A program made the position numbers and the translations under genes. Under the pieces are notes generated by a model. That model was not told where the DNA came from. It saw nothing but the letters and a program-made list of their open reading frames with translations, and did no database searches. From NCBI GenBank assembly GCA_023394035.1, contig JAEXBK010000067.1, positions 1 through 19,131 of the forward strand: a stretch of 19,131 bases of DNA, given 5' to 3'. The stretch comes from Bacillota bacterium (GTDB lineage Bacteria; Bacillota; Clostridia; Peptostreptococcales; Anaerovoracaceae). Positions 6,340 to 14,111 of the stretch are shown one piece after another (positions within the stretch are counted from its first letter, which is position 1; every line of letters starts with the position of its first letter).

Positions 6340-7335
6340 CTATCGTTCTTCCCTGAAATACGGCAGTCCGAGACCTTCAGGCGGCTGGTTTTCTCTCTTG
6401 TTTCTCATACCCGTTATAATGAGAACTATTATCGTAACTACATACGGAAGCATCTTATAAAGCTCCTTGGTCGACAGATTCGTTCCCGCCGGTATGAACA
6501 GATACAGTATATATAGACCGCCAAAAAGAATTGAGGCCGGTACGCTTACATTAGGACGCCATATCGTAAATATTACGAGAGCGATTGCGAGCCATCCGCG
6601 GTCACCGAAAGCATCATTTGACCAAACTCCGCACGCGTAGTCCATTACGTAGTAAAGACCTCCGAGCCCCGCGATCATACATCCGATGCAAGTAGAAAAA
6701 TATTTGTATTTTGTTATGTTGATTCCGACCGCATCAGCCGTTGCCGGATTTTCTCCTACAGCTCTTAGCTTAAGTCCCACTTTTGTGTGCTTAAGTATGT
6801 ACGATGCGACGAATGCTATTATTATAGCTGTATATGCAAGAAAGCCGTATGATAAGAACATCTTGCCGAAAGCGCCCAATTTATCAGCAAAAGGAAGCGC
6901 TTTGCTGAAGTATCCGCTTGTCGCCGAAAGTGCAATTGACGGAACTTCGCTTCCCGTAAGCTTTATAAGCGATCCTCCGAAAAAGTTACCGAAGCCTACG
7001 CCAAATGTAGTCATTGCAAGACCTGTGACGTTCTGATTTGTTCTTAGCGTTACGGTCATGAAACAGTATATCAGCCCCATGATAAGCGAACCGAGCAGAC
7101 ACGCCATCAAAGGTATCGATATTGCAAGAAATCCGTTCATATTTTCCGCTGAACCACAGCTCTGCTCATATATGAATGCCCCTATAACGCCGCAGATGCC
7201 GCCTACATACATTACACCCGGAATTCCGAGATTAAGATTCCCCGACTTCTCTGTAATAGTTTCGCCCGTGCTTCCGAATAGGAGAGGAACGCTCTGAACT
7301 ACCGCTCTTGGTATAAATGATACGATGTCAAACAT
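6340..7335 (-). CDS. BMP-type nucleoside ABC transporter permease (second subunit)
   Basis: The product has 331 residues and is polytopic. It starts SFIPRAVVQSVPLLFGSTGETITEKSG and continues with NLGIPGVMYVGG, the signature of the second permease of BMP-family nucleoside importers (Bacillus YufQ, Streptococcus RnsD). The LRAVGENPATADAVGI segment is the cytoplasmic coupling region that contacts the ATPase. Its ATG shares one base with the stop codon of the first permease (TAATG), behind AAGGAGGAG, so translation is coupled. It is the last gene of the operon. The family imports purine and pyrimidine nucleosides. The guanine-class riboswitch at the operon head suggests purines here. Confidence 0.92.
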   Translation of the reverse strand: MFDIVSFIPRAVVQSVPLLFGSTGETITEKSGNLNLGIPGVMYVGGICGVIGAFIYEQSCGSAENMNGFLAISIPLMACLLGSLIMGLIYCFMTVTLRTNQNVTGLAMTTFGVGFGNFFGGSLIKLTGSEVPSIALSATSGYFSKALPFADKLGAFGKMFLSYGFLAYTAIIIAFVASYILKHTKVGLKLRAVGENPATADAVGINITKYKYFSTCIGCMIAGLGGLYYVMDYACGVWSNDAFGDRGWLAIALVIFTIWRPNVSVPASILFGGLYILYLFIPAGTNLSTKELYKMLPYVVTIIVLIITGMRNKRENQPPEGLGLPYFREER

Positions 7336-8447
7336 TATTTCTCCTCCTTCGCATTGGATTTTACTGATTTCTTAAAGTTTATCCTGTAGTTTATGAAAAA
7401 CTCGCTTCCGAGTATGAAGAACAGGATTATTCCGGTGAGTATATCACCAAACGAATGGTTAAGGCCGAAAGCCGTCGATATTTCGCTTGCTCCGCGCTCC
7501 AGGAACACGAGTACAAAGCTGCTCATTATCATATTTACAGGGTTGAACTTCGCAAGCCATGTTACCATTACAGCAATAAAGCCTCTGCCCCCTGCAAGTG
7601 TTGTCGTTATCGTGTGCGCTGTTCCGCCTACTAAAAGCAGCCCCGCAATGCCGCATATTGCACCTGAAAGCAAAAGAGTCCTTATTATTACCCTATCTAC
7701 CTTGATTCCGACATATCTTGCGGTGCTCGTGCTCTCGCCTACAACCGTAAGCTCATATCCGTGCTTGCTGTATTTGAGGTAGACATACATTATTACGGTA
7801 AGGGCTGCAACTATAAGTATATTCAGCAGGTACTTATACTCTCCGATTTCCGGAAGCCATCCTGCATGTGTGTCCTGATTTATTACGCCGATTTTGCCTG
7901 AACCCTTAGGGACTTCCCAAACTATGACAAAATACGCTACAAGCTGTATGGCAACATAGTTCATCATAAGGGTAAACAGCGTTTCGTTAGTATTCCAGCG
8001 AGCTTTGAAGAATGCCGGTATAACCGCCCAAAGTGCACCTGCTCCGACAGAAGCCGCTATCATTACGAGAATCAGAAGCAGATTTGGAAGCTTGTCCCCA
8101 AGCAAGATCATACATGCCGCCGTAGCAAGACCACCTATGAGCACCTGCCCTTCGCCGCCCAGATTCCAGAACCTCATTCTGAATGCAGGCGTAAGCGCAA
8201 GCGATATGCAAAGCAGTATTGCAAGCTCCTGAAGCATTATCCATATCTTTCGTTCAGTACCGAAGGTTCCTTTGAGTATTGCCCCGTAAAAAGAAAGCGG
8301 ATCTACGCCTGTAAGAAGTGTCGTTACTCCGGCGCATGCTATGAGCGCCAAGATTATCGCACTTATTCTTACTGCCCATGAATAATACCACGGCAGCGCG
8401 CTTCTCTTTGTAAGATATAGGCGAGGCCCGTTATTTGTCTTCTTCAT
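7335..8447 (-). CDS. BMP-type nucleoside ABC transporter permease (first subunit)
   Basis: The product has 370 residues, with a basic N-terminus and about nine hydrophobic segments. MRFWNLGGEGQVLIGGLATA and YELTVVGESTSTARYVGI (coupling region) are characteristic of the YufP/RnsC permease that pairs with the YufQ/RnsD type. The two form the membrane channel of the nucleoside importer. The start is supported by GGAGG eight bases ahead of the ATG. The gene begins inside the last 17 bases of the ATPase gene and ends sharing one base with the next permease, the tight packing expected of subunits made in fixed ratio. Confidence 0.92.
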   Translation of the reverse strand: MKKTNNGPRLYLTKRSALPWYYSWAVRISAIILALIACAGVTTLLTGVDPLSFYGAILKGTFGTERKIWIMLQELAILLCISLALTPAFRMRFWNLGGEGQVLIGGLATAACMILLGDKLPNLLLILVMIAASVGAGALWAVIPAFFKARWNTNETLFTLMMNYVAIQLVAYFVIVWEVPKGSGKIGVINQDTHAGWLPEIGEYKYLLNILIVAALTVIMYVYLKYSKHGYELTVVGESTSTARYVGIKVDRVIIRTLLLSGAICGIAGLLLVGGTAHTITTTLAGGRGFIAVMVTWLAKFNPVNMIMSSFVLVFLERGASEISTAFGLNHSFGDILTGIILFFILGSEFFINYRINFKKSVKSNAKEEK

Positions 8448-9975
8448 TTTTCGTGCCTCCTATCTTCGTCATCATGAGTCCTACTTCGTGTTTTTCGGCC
8501 GTTCTTCCGTCTATAATGCCGCTGACCTTTCCTCCGCAAAGCACGAGAATTCTGTCGCAAAGCTCGATCAGCACGTCGAGGTCTTCGCCCACGTAGACTA
8601 CTGCGACGCCGCGACGTTTTTGTTCGTTTATAAGATTGTAAATCGTATATGAAGAGTTAATATCAAGTCCGCGTACCGCATATGCCGAGAGCAAAACCGT
8701 CGGTGCCGATGCAATCTCGCGTCCTACGAGTACCTTTTGGACGTTGCCTCCTGAGAGCTTTCTGACAGGAGTGGAAAGACTTGAAGTGCTTACTTCGAGA
8801 TCCTTTACAACCTTCTGCGCAAGCTTCTTAGGAGATTTTCTGTCAGTAAACATCGATCTTCCTTTTCGGAAGGAACGCAGCATCATGTTATCGGTAAGAT
8901 CCATGCTGCCTACAAGACCCATTCCGAGTCTGTCCTCAGGAACAAACGAAAGCGCAACGCCGAGCGATGCTATTTCGAGCGGATCTTTGCCTATCAGCTC
9001 CTCACGGCTGCCGTCGTCCTCGATATATGAAACACTTCCCGACTGTATGTGCTGCAGTCCTGCTATAGCCTCCAAAAGCTCCTTCTGACCGCATCCCGAA
9101 ATGCCGGCTATGCCTAGTATTTCTCCCGAATAAGCCGTAAACGAAACATCATCGAGCTTGATTATACCTTCGCTGTTTTTGACTGTAAGGTTTTTGACCT
9201 CAATACGCGGCTTAGGGTCTTTCACATCCGGTCTTTCGATGTTAAGGCTCACGGTTCTTCCGACCATCATATTCGTCATTTCTTCCGCATTAGTGTCCTT
9301 GGTTATGAGATCGCCCACAAATTCACCTTTTCGGAGGACTGCAACCCTGTCCGAGATTTCCTCGACCTCATGCATCTTGTGAGTAATGATGATGATTGCC
9401 TTGCCGTCGTTTTTCATATTCTTAAGCACCGCAAACAGCTTCTCCGTTTCCTGCGGCGTAAGCACTGCGGTAGGCTCATCGAGTATCAGTATGTCCGCAC
9501 CTCTGTATATGAGCTTGACTATCTCGACAGTCTGTTTCTGGGAAACCGACATATCATATATCTTCTGTGCAGGATCGACCTCAAAGCCGTATGCGTCGCA
9601 TATGGCCTTTATTTTTTCGGATGCCGCATTCAGATCGAGCTTTCCCTCCTCATCGAGTCCGAGAATTATGTTTTCGGCTGCCGTAAATACATCTATCAGC
9701 TTAAAATGCTGGTGTATCATTCCTATTCCGTGATCAAAGGCTTCGCGCGGCGAGCTTATGAACACTTCCTTACCGTCTATGAGTATCTCTCCGCCGTCGG
9801 GAAAATATATACCCGAAAGCATGTTCATCAGGGTAGTCTTTCCGCTTCCGTTTTCTCCTAAAAGCGCCAAAATCTCCCCCCTGTAAATATTGAGAGAGAC
9901 ATTATCATTTGCTTTTACAGATCCAAACGTCTTTGTGATATTCCGCATTTCCGCTGCGGCAGTCTTTTTTTCCAA
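8431..9975 (-). CDS. BMP-type nucleoside ABC transporter ATPase (double NBD)
   Basis: The chosen start gives 514 residues: TTG at 9975 with AAGGAG seven bases ahead; an upstream in-frame TTG at 9999 has no site. Two ABC domains are fused. NBD1 has Walker A GENGSGKTT at 40-48, an MSVSQKQTVEI signature and Walker B ILILDEPTAVL. NBD2 has a degenerate Walker A (GISGCGQKEL), a good LSGGNVQKV signature and a Walker B where the usual Q/E-P-T is replaced by LLSAYAVRGLD. One sound and one degenerate site is normal for this family. It energises nucleoside uptake with the two permeases, whose first gene overlaps it. A strong hairpin separates it from the binding-protein gene upstream. Confidence 0.92.
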   Translation of the reverse strand: MEKKTAAAEMRNITKTFGSVKANDNVSLNIYRGEILALLGENGSGKTTLMNMLSGIYFPDGGEILIDGKEVFISSPREAFDHGIGMIHQHFKLIDVFTAAENIILGLDEEGKLDLNAASEKIKAICDAYGFEVDPAQKIYDMSVSQKQTVEIVKLIYRGADILILDEPTAVLTPQETEKLFAVLKNMKNDGKAIIIITHKMHEVEEISDRVAVLRKGEFVGDLITKDTNAEEMTNMMVGRTVSLNIERPDVKDPKPRIEVKNLTVKNSEGIIKLDDVSFTAYSGEILGIAGISGCGQKELLEAIAGLQHIQSGSVSYIEDDGSREELIGKDPLEIASLGVALSFVPEDRLGMGLVGSMDLTDNMMLRSFRKGRSMFTDRKSPKKLAQKVVKDLEVSTSSLSTPVRKLSGGNVQKVLVGREIASAPTVLLSAYAVRGLDINSSYTIYNLINEQKRRGVAVVYVGEDLDVLIELCDRILVLCGGKVSGIIDGRTAEKHEVGLMMTKIGGTKNEEDK

Positions 9976-10020
9976 ATTACAGCTCCTTGTTATTAACAAC
10001 CGAGTATTTGTTCATGATGT

Positions 10021-10050
10021 GGAAAACCCCGCTTAATAACGGGGTTTTCC
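10021..10050 (-). terminator. Intercistronic hairpin between binding protein and ATPase genes
   Basis: GGAAAACCCCG (10021-10031) and CGGGGTTTTCC (10040-10050) are perfect 11-bp arms around an 8-nt loop, between the BMP stop and the ATPase start. It probably terminates part of the transcripts or protects the upstream mRNA, giving more binding protein than ATPase. Confidence 0.75.
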
Positions 10051-10065
10051 GCAAATAGTTCAAGC

Positions 10066-11280
10066 TTAGAATTTTGTATCTAAGAGTGTGATTCCGTCTA
10101 TCTGGAGATCGAAGTACGGTGCGGATCTGAAGATTGATTCGCCGAAATATCCGTCCTTGATAACTTCCGTATCGCCCTTGTATTCAGGGTCAGTATCTAC
10201 GTCAGCCACGTATGTCGTTACAGCTGCCCCCTTTACGGTAAACTTTGTCGTATCGAATACATGAAGATTTCCTGCTTCAAGTTCTTTCTTGACTGCTTCT
10301 ATCTTCTCTGCCGTTCCTGCAGCAGCCGCTTTTTCGTTTACTTCAGTTACAACGACCGAACCTGTTGCAAGTGTACCTGTCCAGTCTGTATCGATCTTTC
10401 CGCCTTCCATTGCCGCTTTGATTGCATATTCGTAGTAAGGCGCCCAGTCGATCTTTGATGAAACTATGAATGTGTTAGGGCATGCAGCGATCGTGCTTCC
10501 GTTGTATGAAATATTAGGAACGCCTGCCGTTTCGCAAGCTGTAGGAGCTCCCATCGAGTCGGCGTGCTGGCTGATAACAACACATCCGTCATTTATCAGC
10601 TTGTTTGCGCCTTCTTTTTCGGCAGTTTCGTCATACCACGAACCCGTAAATGTAACCTCCATAGTTGCTGTAGGGCATATTGAACGAGCTCCGAGGAAGA
10701 ATGATGTATATCCGGAAATAACCTCCGCATAAGTGTAAGCACCTATGTATCCGAGCTTAGCCTTGTCTGCTGTTATTTTGCCTGCTTCTATCATCTCGTT
10801 GAGCTTAAGACCTGCAGCAACACCTGCGAGGTAGCGACCTTCGTAGATTGAAGCAAACGCGTTGTGATAGTTGTCAAGCTTCTCTGTATGAGCCTTAGTT
10901 CCCGTTGAATGGCAGAACTGAATCTCAGGAAATTCCTTTGCTGCCTGGATCAGATAATCCTCATGGCCGAAGGAGTCCGCAAATATGATACCGCACTTGT
11001 CGTCTGCAAGCTCTGCAGCAGCTTCGTAGCATTCCTGACCCTCAGGGATGTTTGTGCGTATAACATATTCTACACCCAATTTTTCGCATGCTGCCTTTGC
11101 CGCATTGATGAAGTTTAGGTCATATGTCGAGTTCTCGTCATGAAGGCATATAAAGCCGACCTTAAAATCCTTCTTATCAGTTCCTGTTGCATTGCTTCCC
11201 GTCTTGTCTCCGCAGCCTGTGAGCGCTGCCATAACGATCATAGCAAGAATCAAAAGCAGTACTAAACTTTTCTTTCTCAT
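10066..11280 (-). CDS. BMP-family nucleoside-binding lipoprotein
   Basis: The product has 404 residues. A signal peptide ends in lipobox LTGC (C23), followed by a short polar linker and a PnrA/BmpA/Med-type periplasmic-binding fold: VGFICLHDENSTYDLNFINAA, CGIIFADSFGHEDYLIQAAKEFP, YEGRYLAGVAAGL and GYIGAYTYAEVISGYTSFFLGA match the family. It is the extracellular receptor that hands nucleosides to the importer. The family usually grips the purine base between aromatic side chains and the ribose by acidic residues. GGGAGG lies just upstream of the ATG. The gene follows xpt by 72 nt, with a possible internal promoter, and is followed by a strong intercistronic hairpin. Confidence 0.93.
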   Translation of the reverse strand: MRKKSLVLLLILAMIVMAALTGCGDKTGSNATGTDKKDFKVGFICLHDENSTYDLNFINAAKAACEKLGVEYVIRTNIPEGQECYEAAAELADDKCGIIFADSFGHEDYLIQAAKEFPEIQFCHSTGTKAHTEKLDNYHNAFASIYEGRYLAGVAAGLKLNEMIEAGKITADKAKLGYIGAYTYAEVISGYTSFFLGARSICPTATMEVTFTGSWYDETAEKEGANKLINDGCVVISQHADSMGAPTACETAGVPNISYNGSTIAACPNTFIVSSKIDWAPYYEYAIKAAMEGGKIDTDWTGTLATGSVVVTEVNEKAAAAGTAEKIEAVKKELEAGNLHVFDTTKFTVKGAAVTTYVADVDTDPEYKGDTEVIKDGYFGESIFRSAPYFDLQIDGITLLDTKF

Positions 11281-11319
11281 TTTTTCCTCCCGAATTAATA
11301 AAACACACTTTTATATTCC

Positions 11320-11347
11320 ATTATACCTTTCGGCATACAATGAACAA
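11320..11347 (-). promoter_or_regulatory. Candidate internal promoter ahead of the BMP gene
   Basis: On minus TTGTTC (11342-11347), a 16-bp spacer and a perfect TATAAT (11320-11325) lie between the xpt stop and the BMP start. The -35 matches poorly. If active, it would allow transporter expression independent of the riboswitch. Confidence 0.4.
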
Positions 11348-11352
11348 AATCA

Positions 11353-11925
11353 TCAGGCTCTGAACTCTATGCCGTCATCCGTCATACGTTCTATGCCTGC
11401 TAAAGCTTCTATGCGAATACCCTGTTCGCGAAGTATGTCGCCTCCGTTCTGGAAACATTTTTCTATCGCTACGGCAACTCCCGCAAGCTCTGCACCCGCC
11501 TGTTCAACAAGATCTATAAGCCCTGTCAGAGCATTTCCGTTTGCAAGGAAATCGTCTATGAGGAGCACCTTGTCGCGCTCCGTCAGATACTCCGAGCTTA
11601 CGACTACATTGTAATCCGTGTTGTGTGTGAACGAATGAACAACTGTCGTGTAGACCGATCCGTCTACAGTGCTCGTCTTGTGTTTCTTTGCAAATACAAC
11701 GGGAACACCGATTTCCATGCCTGCTGCGGCAGCGATTGCAATCCCGCTCGATTCTATTGTAAGAATCTTGGTTATATGCGTATCCCTAAAAAGCTCGGCT
11801 ATCTCTTCGGCGGCTTCCTTGAGCAATTTCGTATCTATCTGCTGGTTAAGAAAGCTCCCGACCTTCAGAATTCCACCGGGCAGTATCCTGCCTTCCTTCA
11901 GTATCATTTCTTCCATTCTGCGCAT
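11353..11925 (-). CDS. xpt: Xanthine phosphoribosyltransferase
   Basis: The product has 190 residues, the usual length of Firmicute XPRT. The N-terminal ILKEGRILPGGILKVGSFLNQQIDTKLL matches Bacillus Xpt, and VLLIDDFLANGNA (120-132) is the PRPP-binding motif. SSGIAIA holds the pyrophosphate loop region, and VFAKKHKTST is conserved. It converts xanthine and PRPP to XMP, feeding guanine nucleotide synthesis, in the cytoplasm. GGAGGATAGACC precedes the ATG. It is the first gene after a guanine-class riboswitch and its terminator, the arrangement known for xpt-pbuX in Bacillus, but here the partner is a BMP-type ABC importer. Confidence 0.95.
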   Translation of the reverse strand: MRRMEEMILKEGRILPGGILKVGSFLNQQIDTKLLKEAAEEIAELFRDTHITKILTIESSGIAIAAAAGMEIGVPVVFAKKHKTSTVDGSVYTTVVHSFTHNTDYNVVVSSEYLTERDKVLLIDDFLANGNALTGLIDLVEQAGAELAGVAVAIEKCFQNGGDILREQGIRIEALAGIERMTDDGIEFRA

Positions 11926-11950
11926 GGTCTATCCTCCGCCTGTTTGCTGA

Positions 11951-11984
11951 AAAAACAAAAAACAGACTCTCGATACAAGTCTGC
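11951..11984 (-). terminator. Riboswitch-controlled terminator ahead of xpt
   Basis: On minus CAGACT and AGTCTG (11983-11978 with 11968-11963) form a hairpin followed by TTTTTTGTTTTT. It lies between the purine aptamer and the xpt ribosome binding site and is the likely off-switch when ligand is bound. Confidence 0.8.
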
Positions 11985-12007
11985 CTGTTTGGATAATGAT
12001 GATTCAC

Positions 12008-12040
12008 GACAGGTATCAAATGCAATATTACATACCCGTC
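12008..12040 (-). other. Linker hairpin between purine aptamer and terminator
   Basis: On minus GACGGGTAT (12040-12032) pairs with ATACCTGTC (12016-12008), nine pairs with one G-U. It directly follows the aptamer's 3' strand. It may take part in the antiterminator exchange or simply space the elements. Confidence 0.5.
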
Positions 12041-12106
12041 CCTGATAGTCGCGGCTGAGGCGCCGCGGTAGAAACATTCGAGCCTTCTATCCGAACATAT
12101 ATCAGC
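12041..12106 (-). ncRNA. Purine (guanine-class) riboswitch
   Basis: On minus, P1 arms CTGATA (12105-12100) and TATCAG (12047-12042) enclose a three-way junction. P2 starts TTCGG and ends CTCGAA. The J2/3 core TTTCTACC is intact. P3 is CGCGGC with GCCGCG, and J3/1 reads ACTAT after the P3 G. The C in GACTAT is the base that pairs with guanine or hypoxanthine; adenine switches have U. Deviations: P2 is short, L2 is 8-9 nt instead of 7, and L3 is 6 nt (GCCUCA), though GG and CC for loop-loop pairing remain. Promoter, aptamer, terminator and xpt are in the right order. Confidence 0.88.
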
Positions 12107-12132
12107 AAAATTATGTCGTTGTTATACAAGAG

Positions 12133-12161
12133 ATGTTAAATGAAAATCGTCAAAATGTCAA
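12133..12161 (-). promoter_or_regulatory. Promoter of the xpt operon
   Basis: On minus a perfect TTGACA (12156-12161), a 17-bp spacer and TAACAT (12133-12138) place the transcript start about 20 nt before the aptamer. Confidence 0.65.
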
Positions 12162-12180
12162 CCTAAAAACGTTCCTCTTC

Positions 12181-12209
12181 TTCACTTATTAATATCATTA
12201 TGGTATACT
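12181..12209 (+). promoter_or_regulatory. Extended -10 promoter of uppP
   Basis: TTCACT (12181-12186), a 17-bp spacer and TATACT (12204-12209) preceded by TGG, an extended -10. A second TATACT at 12223-12228 lacks a matching -35. Confidence 0.5.
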
Positions 12210-12250
12210 GTACGAGTTAAACTATACTGTAAATTTGTGGAGGTATCATC

Positions 12251-13084
12251 TTGCCATTTATCGAAATTATCAAAGCCGTCATTTACGGCATAGTCGAAGG
12301 TATTACAGAGTGGCTGCCTGTCAGCAGCACAGGACATCTCATCCTGCTTAAGGATATAATACCGATGAAGGTCTCGGAGGATTTCTGGAATCTATTCCTC
12401 GTTGTCATCCAGCTTGGAGCAATACTTGCGGTAATAGTCTATTTCTGGCAGAAAATATGGCCGTTTAACACGAAGGTAAAGAACAAGCCGTTTCTCAGAT
12501 ATGATGTTCTTAATCTATGGGTAAAAATCATAGTTTCATGCTTGCCGGCTGCAGTTATCGGGCTTGCGTTTGATGACTGGATAGATGCACATCTGTACAA
12601 CTCCGTTACGGTCGCAATAATGCTCATCCTCGTGGGTATCGCCTTCTTATTTATCGAAACCAAGAACAAAAATAAAGTACCTCACGTAGAAGCTCTTAAG
12701 GATCTCTCTCTCAAAGACGCCTTCATCATAGGCTTGTTTCAGCTAATCGCTGCGGTTCTTCCGGGCACATCGCGTTCCGGAGCAACAATAATCGGCGGAC
12801 TTTTGATCGGTGTAAGCAGAACGGTTGCCGCCGAATTCACATTCTTCCTTGCAATCCCTGTAATGGCAGGAGCAAGCTTCCTGGAGCTCCTTAAATTCGG
12901 ATTTCACTTCACAGCCTTCGAGGTCGTCATAATATTAATCGCAATGGCAGTCGCCTTTGTCGTATCGCTCGCCTGCATCAGGTTCCTTATGAACTACGTA
13001 AAAAAGCACGATTTCAAGATTTTCGGCTACTACAGAATAGTGCTTGGAATCATCGTGCTTGCTTACTTTGCTATAGCTCATTAA
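12251..13084 (+). CDS. uppP: Undecaprenyl-diphosphatase UppP/BacA
   Basis: The product has 277 residues, as usual for the BacA-type enzyme. EGITEWLPVSSTGHLIL (16-32) and PGTSRSGAT (171-179) are the two signature motifs that build the active site within the membrane. Several further hydrophobic helices fill the rest. It removes a phosphate from undecaprenyl diphosphate so that the lipid carrier can be reused in peptidoglycan synthesis, and its overexpression gives bacitracin resistance in other species. The start is TTG at 12251, with GGAGG at 12239-12243. It is divergent from the xpt operon and ends eight bases before the convergent HD-domain gene. Confidence 0.95.
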   Translation: MPFIEIIKAVIYGIVEGITEWLPVSSTGHLILLKDIIPMKVSEDFWNLFLVVIQLGAILAVIVYFWQKIWPFNTKVKNKPFLRYDVLNLWVKIIVSCLPAAVIGLAFDDWIDAHLYNSVTVAIMLILVGIAFLFIETKNKNKVPHVEALKDLSLKDAFIIGLFQLIAAVLPGTSRSGATIIGGLLIGVSRTVAAEFTFFLAIPVMAGASFLELLKFGFHFTAFEVVIILIAMAVAFVVSLACIRFLMNYVKKHDFKIFGYYRIVLGIIVLAYFAIAH

Positions 13085-13092
13085 TAGAAGCG

Positions 13093-13749
13093 CTAAAGCA
13101 CCTTCTGACCGTTTACGGTCAAACGGAATTTTGCACCGAGTACCTCGGCTGCGCGCCTGCACATAACCATGCGGTTAAGGAATATTTCAAAATACTCATA
13201 CATGGAGCATATCGTCTCGTCTATCTGAAGATTGAGCGCTATAGCTCCTTTTTCTTCGTCGTATTTCAGGTTCGATCCGGTAACGGCATAGTTTACTCTG
13301 TCATGGATGTCGAACTGAGCTACAGTCTTTGTCCTGACCCTGTTTCTTCTTACATCGCTTTTGTCGGCTATTATCAGTGCTGCCGATATGTGATTAAAAG
13401 CCGTTCCGGTGGATTCATCGTGATTTGCTATAGCCGAAACCACTTTGATTCTGTCGGATATTGACATATCCGTGTCCTTCAGAATTTCGTTTGCCAAGAT
13501 CGCGCCGTATTCCGCATGATGATTTCTGTTTATCGCATTCCCTATGTCATGCATATACGCAGCGATTTTTGTCAGCTCAATATCCTCTTCAGGATATCCG
13601 AACCACGAAAGAATGCTTGCGGCTTTGTCCGCAACGAGTCCCGTATGCGCAACGGAATGGTCTGTATACCCGAGATTATCGAGAATCTGACCTGCCATCC
13701 TGTAATATTCAAGAACCTCTTGGTTTTTCTTGATTTCTTTATAATCCAT
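13093..13749 (-). CDS. HD-domain phosphohydrolase, last gene of the zinc operon
   Basis: The start at 13749 gives 218 residues. The frame is open 51 codons further upstream, but that part lies over the preceding gene and reads as non-protein; GGAGA lies nine bases ahead of this ATG and one base separates it from the preceding stop. The HD pattern is complete: H31 and H35 region, AYMHDIG (H67-D68), NRNHHAEYGAIL (H77-H78), IANHDES (H110-D111) and IIADKSD (D129). Such domains bind two metals and hydrolyse phosphate esters of nucleotides or related compounds. The substrate here is unknown. Its place at the end of a zinc-uptake transcript may reflect metal need, or simple read-through. Confidence 0.82.
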   Translation of the reverse strand: MDYKEIKKNQEVLEYYRMAGQILDNLGYTDHSVAHTGLVADKAASILSWFGYPEEDIELTKIAAYMHDIGNAINRNHHAEYGAILANEILKDTDMSISDRIKVVSAIANHDESTGTAFNHISAALIIADKSDVRRNRVRTKTVAQFDIHDRVNYAVTGSNLKYDEEKGAIALNLQIDETICSMYEYFEIFLNRMVMCRRAAEVLGAKFRLTVNGQKVL

Positions 13750-13750
13750 A

Positions 13751-14101
13751 TCACATTTCTCCGGCCTGCGCCCTGTCAAGAATAGCCTCAAGCTTTTCGA
13801 GGAAGGTGTCTTCGCCCCATCCGATGATTTTGATGATGCCGCCTCCGCCGCCCGAGGTTGTTGCACATACATATACCTGCGAGTCGCTGCTGCCCTGAAC
13901 AAAGACGATGTTCATGCTTACTCTGTTTCCGCCGAGCATTGAATAGCGTTCCATAGTCCTCGTAACGACTCTTACGCCGTCTATTACCGCATCAGATGAT
14001 TCTTCGAGACTTGCCGACATACTTCCGCTAAGTATCTCGCGCTGCACCTTCTCAACCAAAACATCGATGTCTGCACTTATCACTCTTTCAAGTTTTGCCA
14101 T
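13751..14101 (-). CDS. DUF6054-like cytoplasmic protein
   Basis: The product has 116 residues, with no signal or membrane segment. It reads as a compact alpha/beta domain: an N-terminal helix (ADIDVLVEKVQREILSGS), SASLEESSDAVIDG, the conserved-looking MERYSMLGGNRVSMNIVFVQ, a strand VYVCATTSGGGGGIIKI with an unusual five-glycine run, and a final helix. By memory this resembles the DUF6054 family of Firmicutes, whose function is unknown. AAAGGAG precedes the ATG by six bases. It lies 10 bases after the lipoprotein gene and one base before the HD gene, so it is in the same transcript. Confidence 0.65.
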   Translation of the reverse strand: MAKLERVISADIDVLVEKVQREILSGSMSASLEESSDAVIDGVRVVTRTMERYSMLGGNRVSMNIVFVQGSSDSQVYVCATTSGGGGGIIKIIGWGEDTFLEKLEAILDRAQAGEM

Positions 14102-14111
14102 GTCTTCTCCT

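Noticed and set aside
9370..9861. Plus-strand 163-codon frame
   Set aside because: It is antisense to the first ATPase domain, whose Walker and signature motifs are clear.
13750..13902. N-terminal extension of the HD-domain frame by 51 codons
   Set aside because: It lies wholly over the DUF6054-like gene, has no ribosome binding site and reads as low-complexity; a proper site precedes the internal ATG at 13749.
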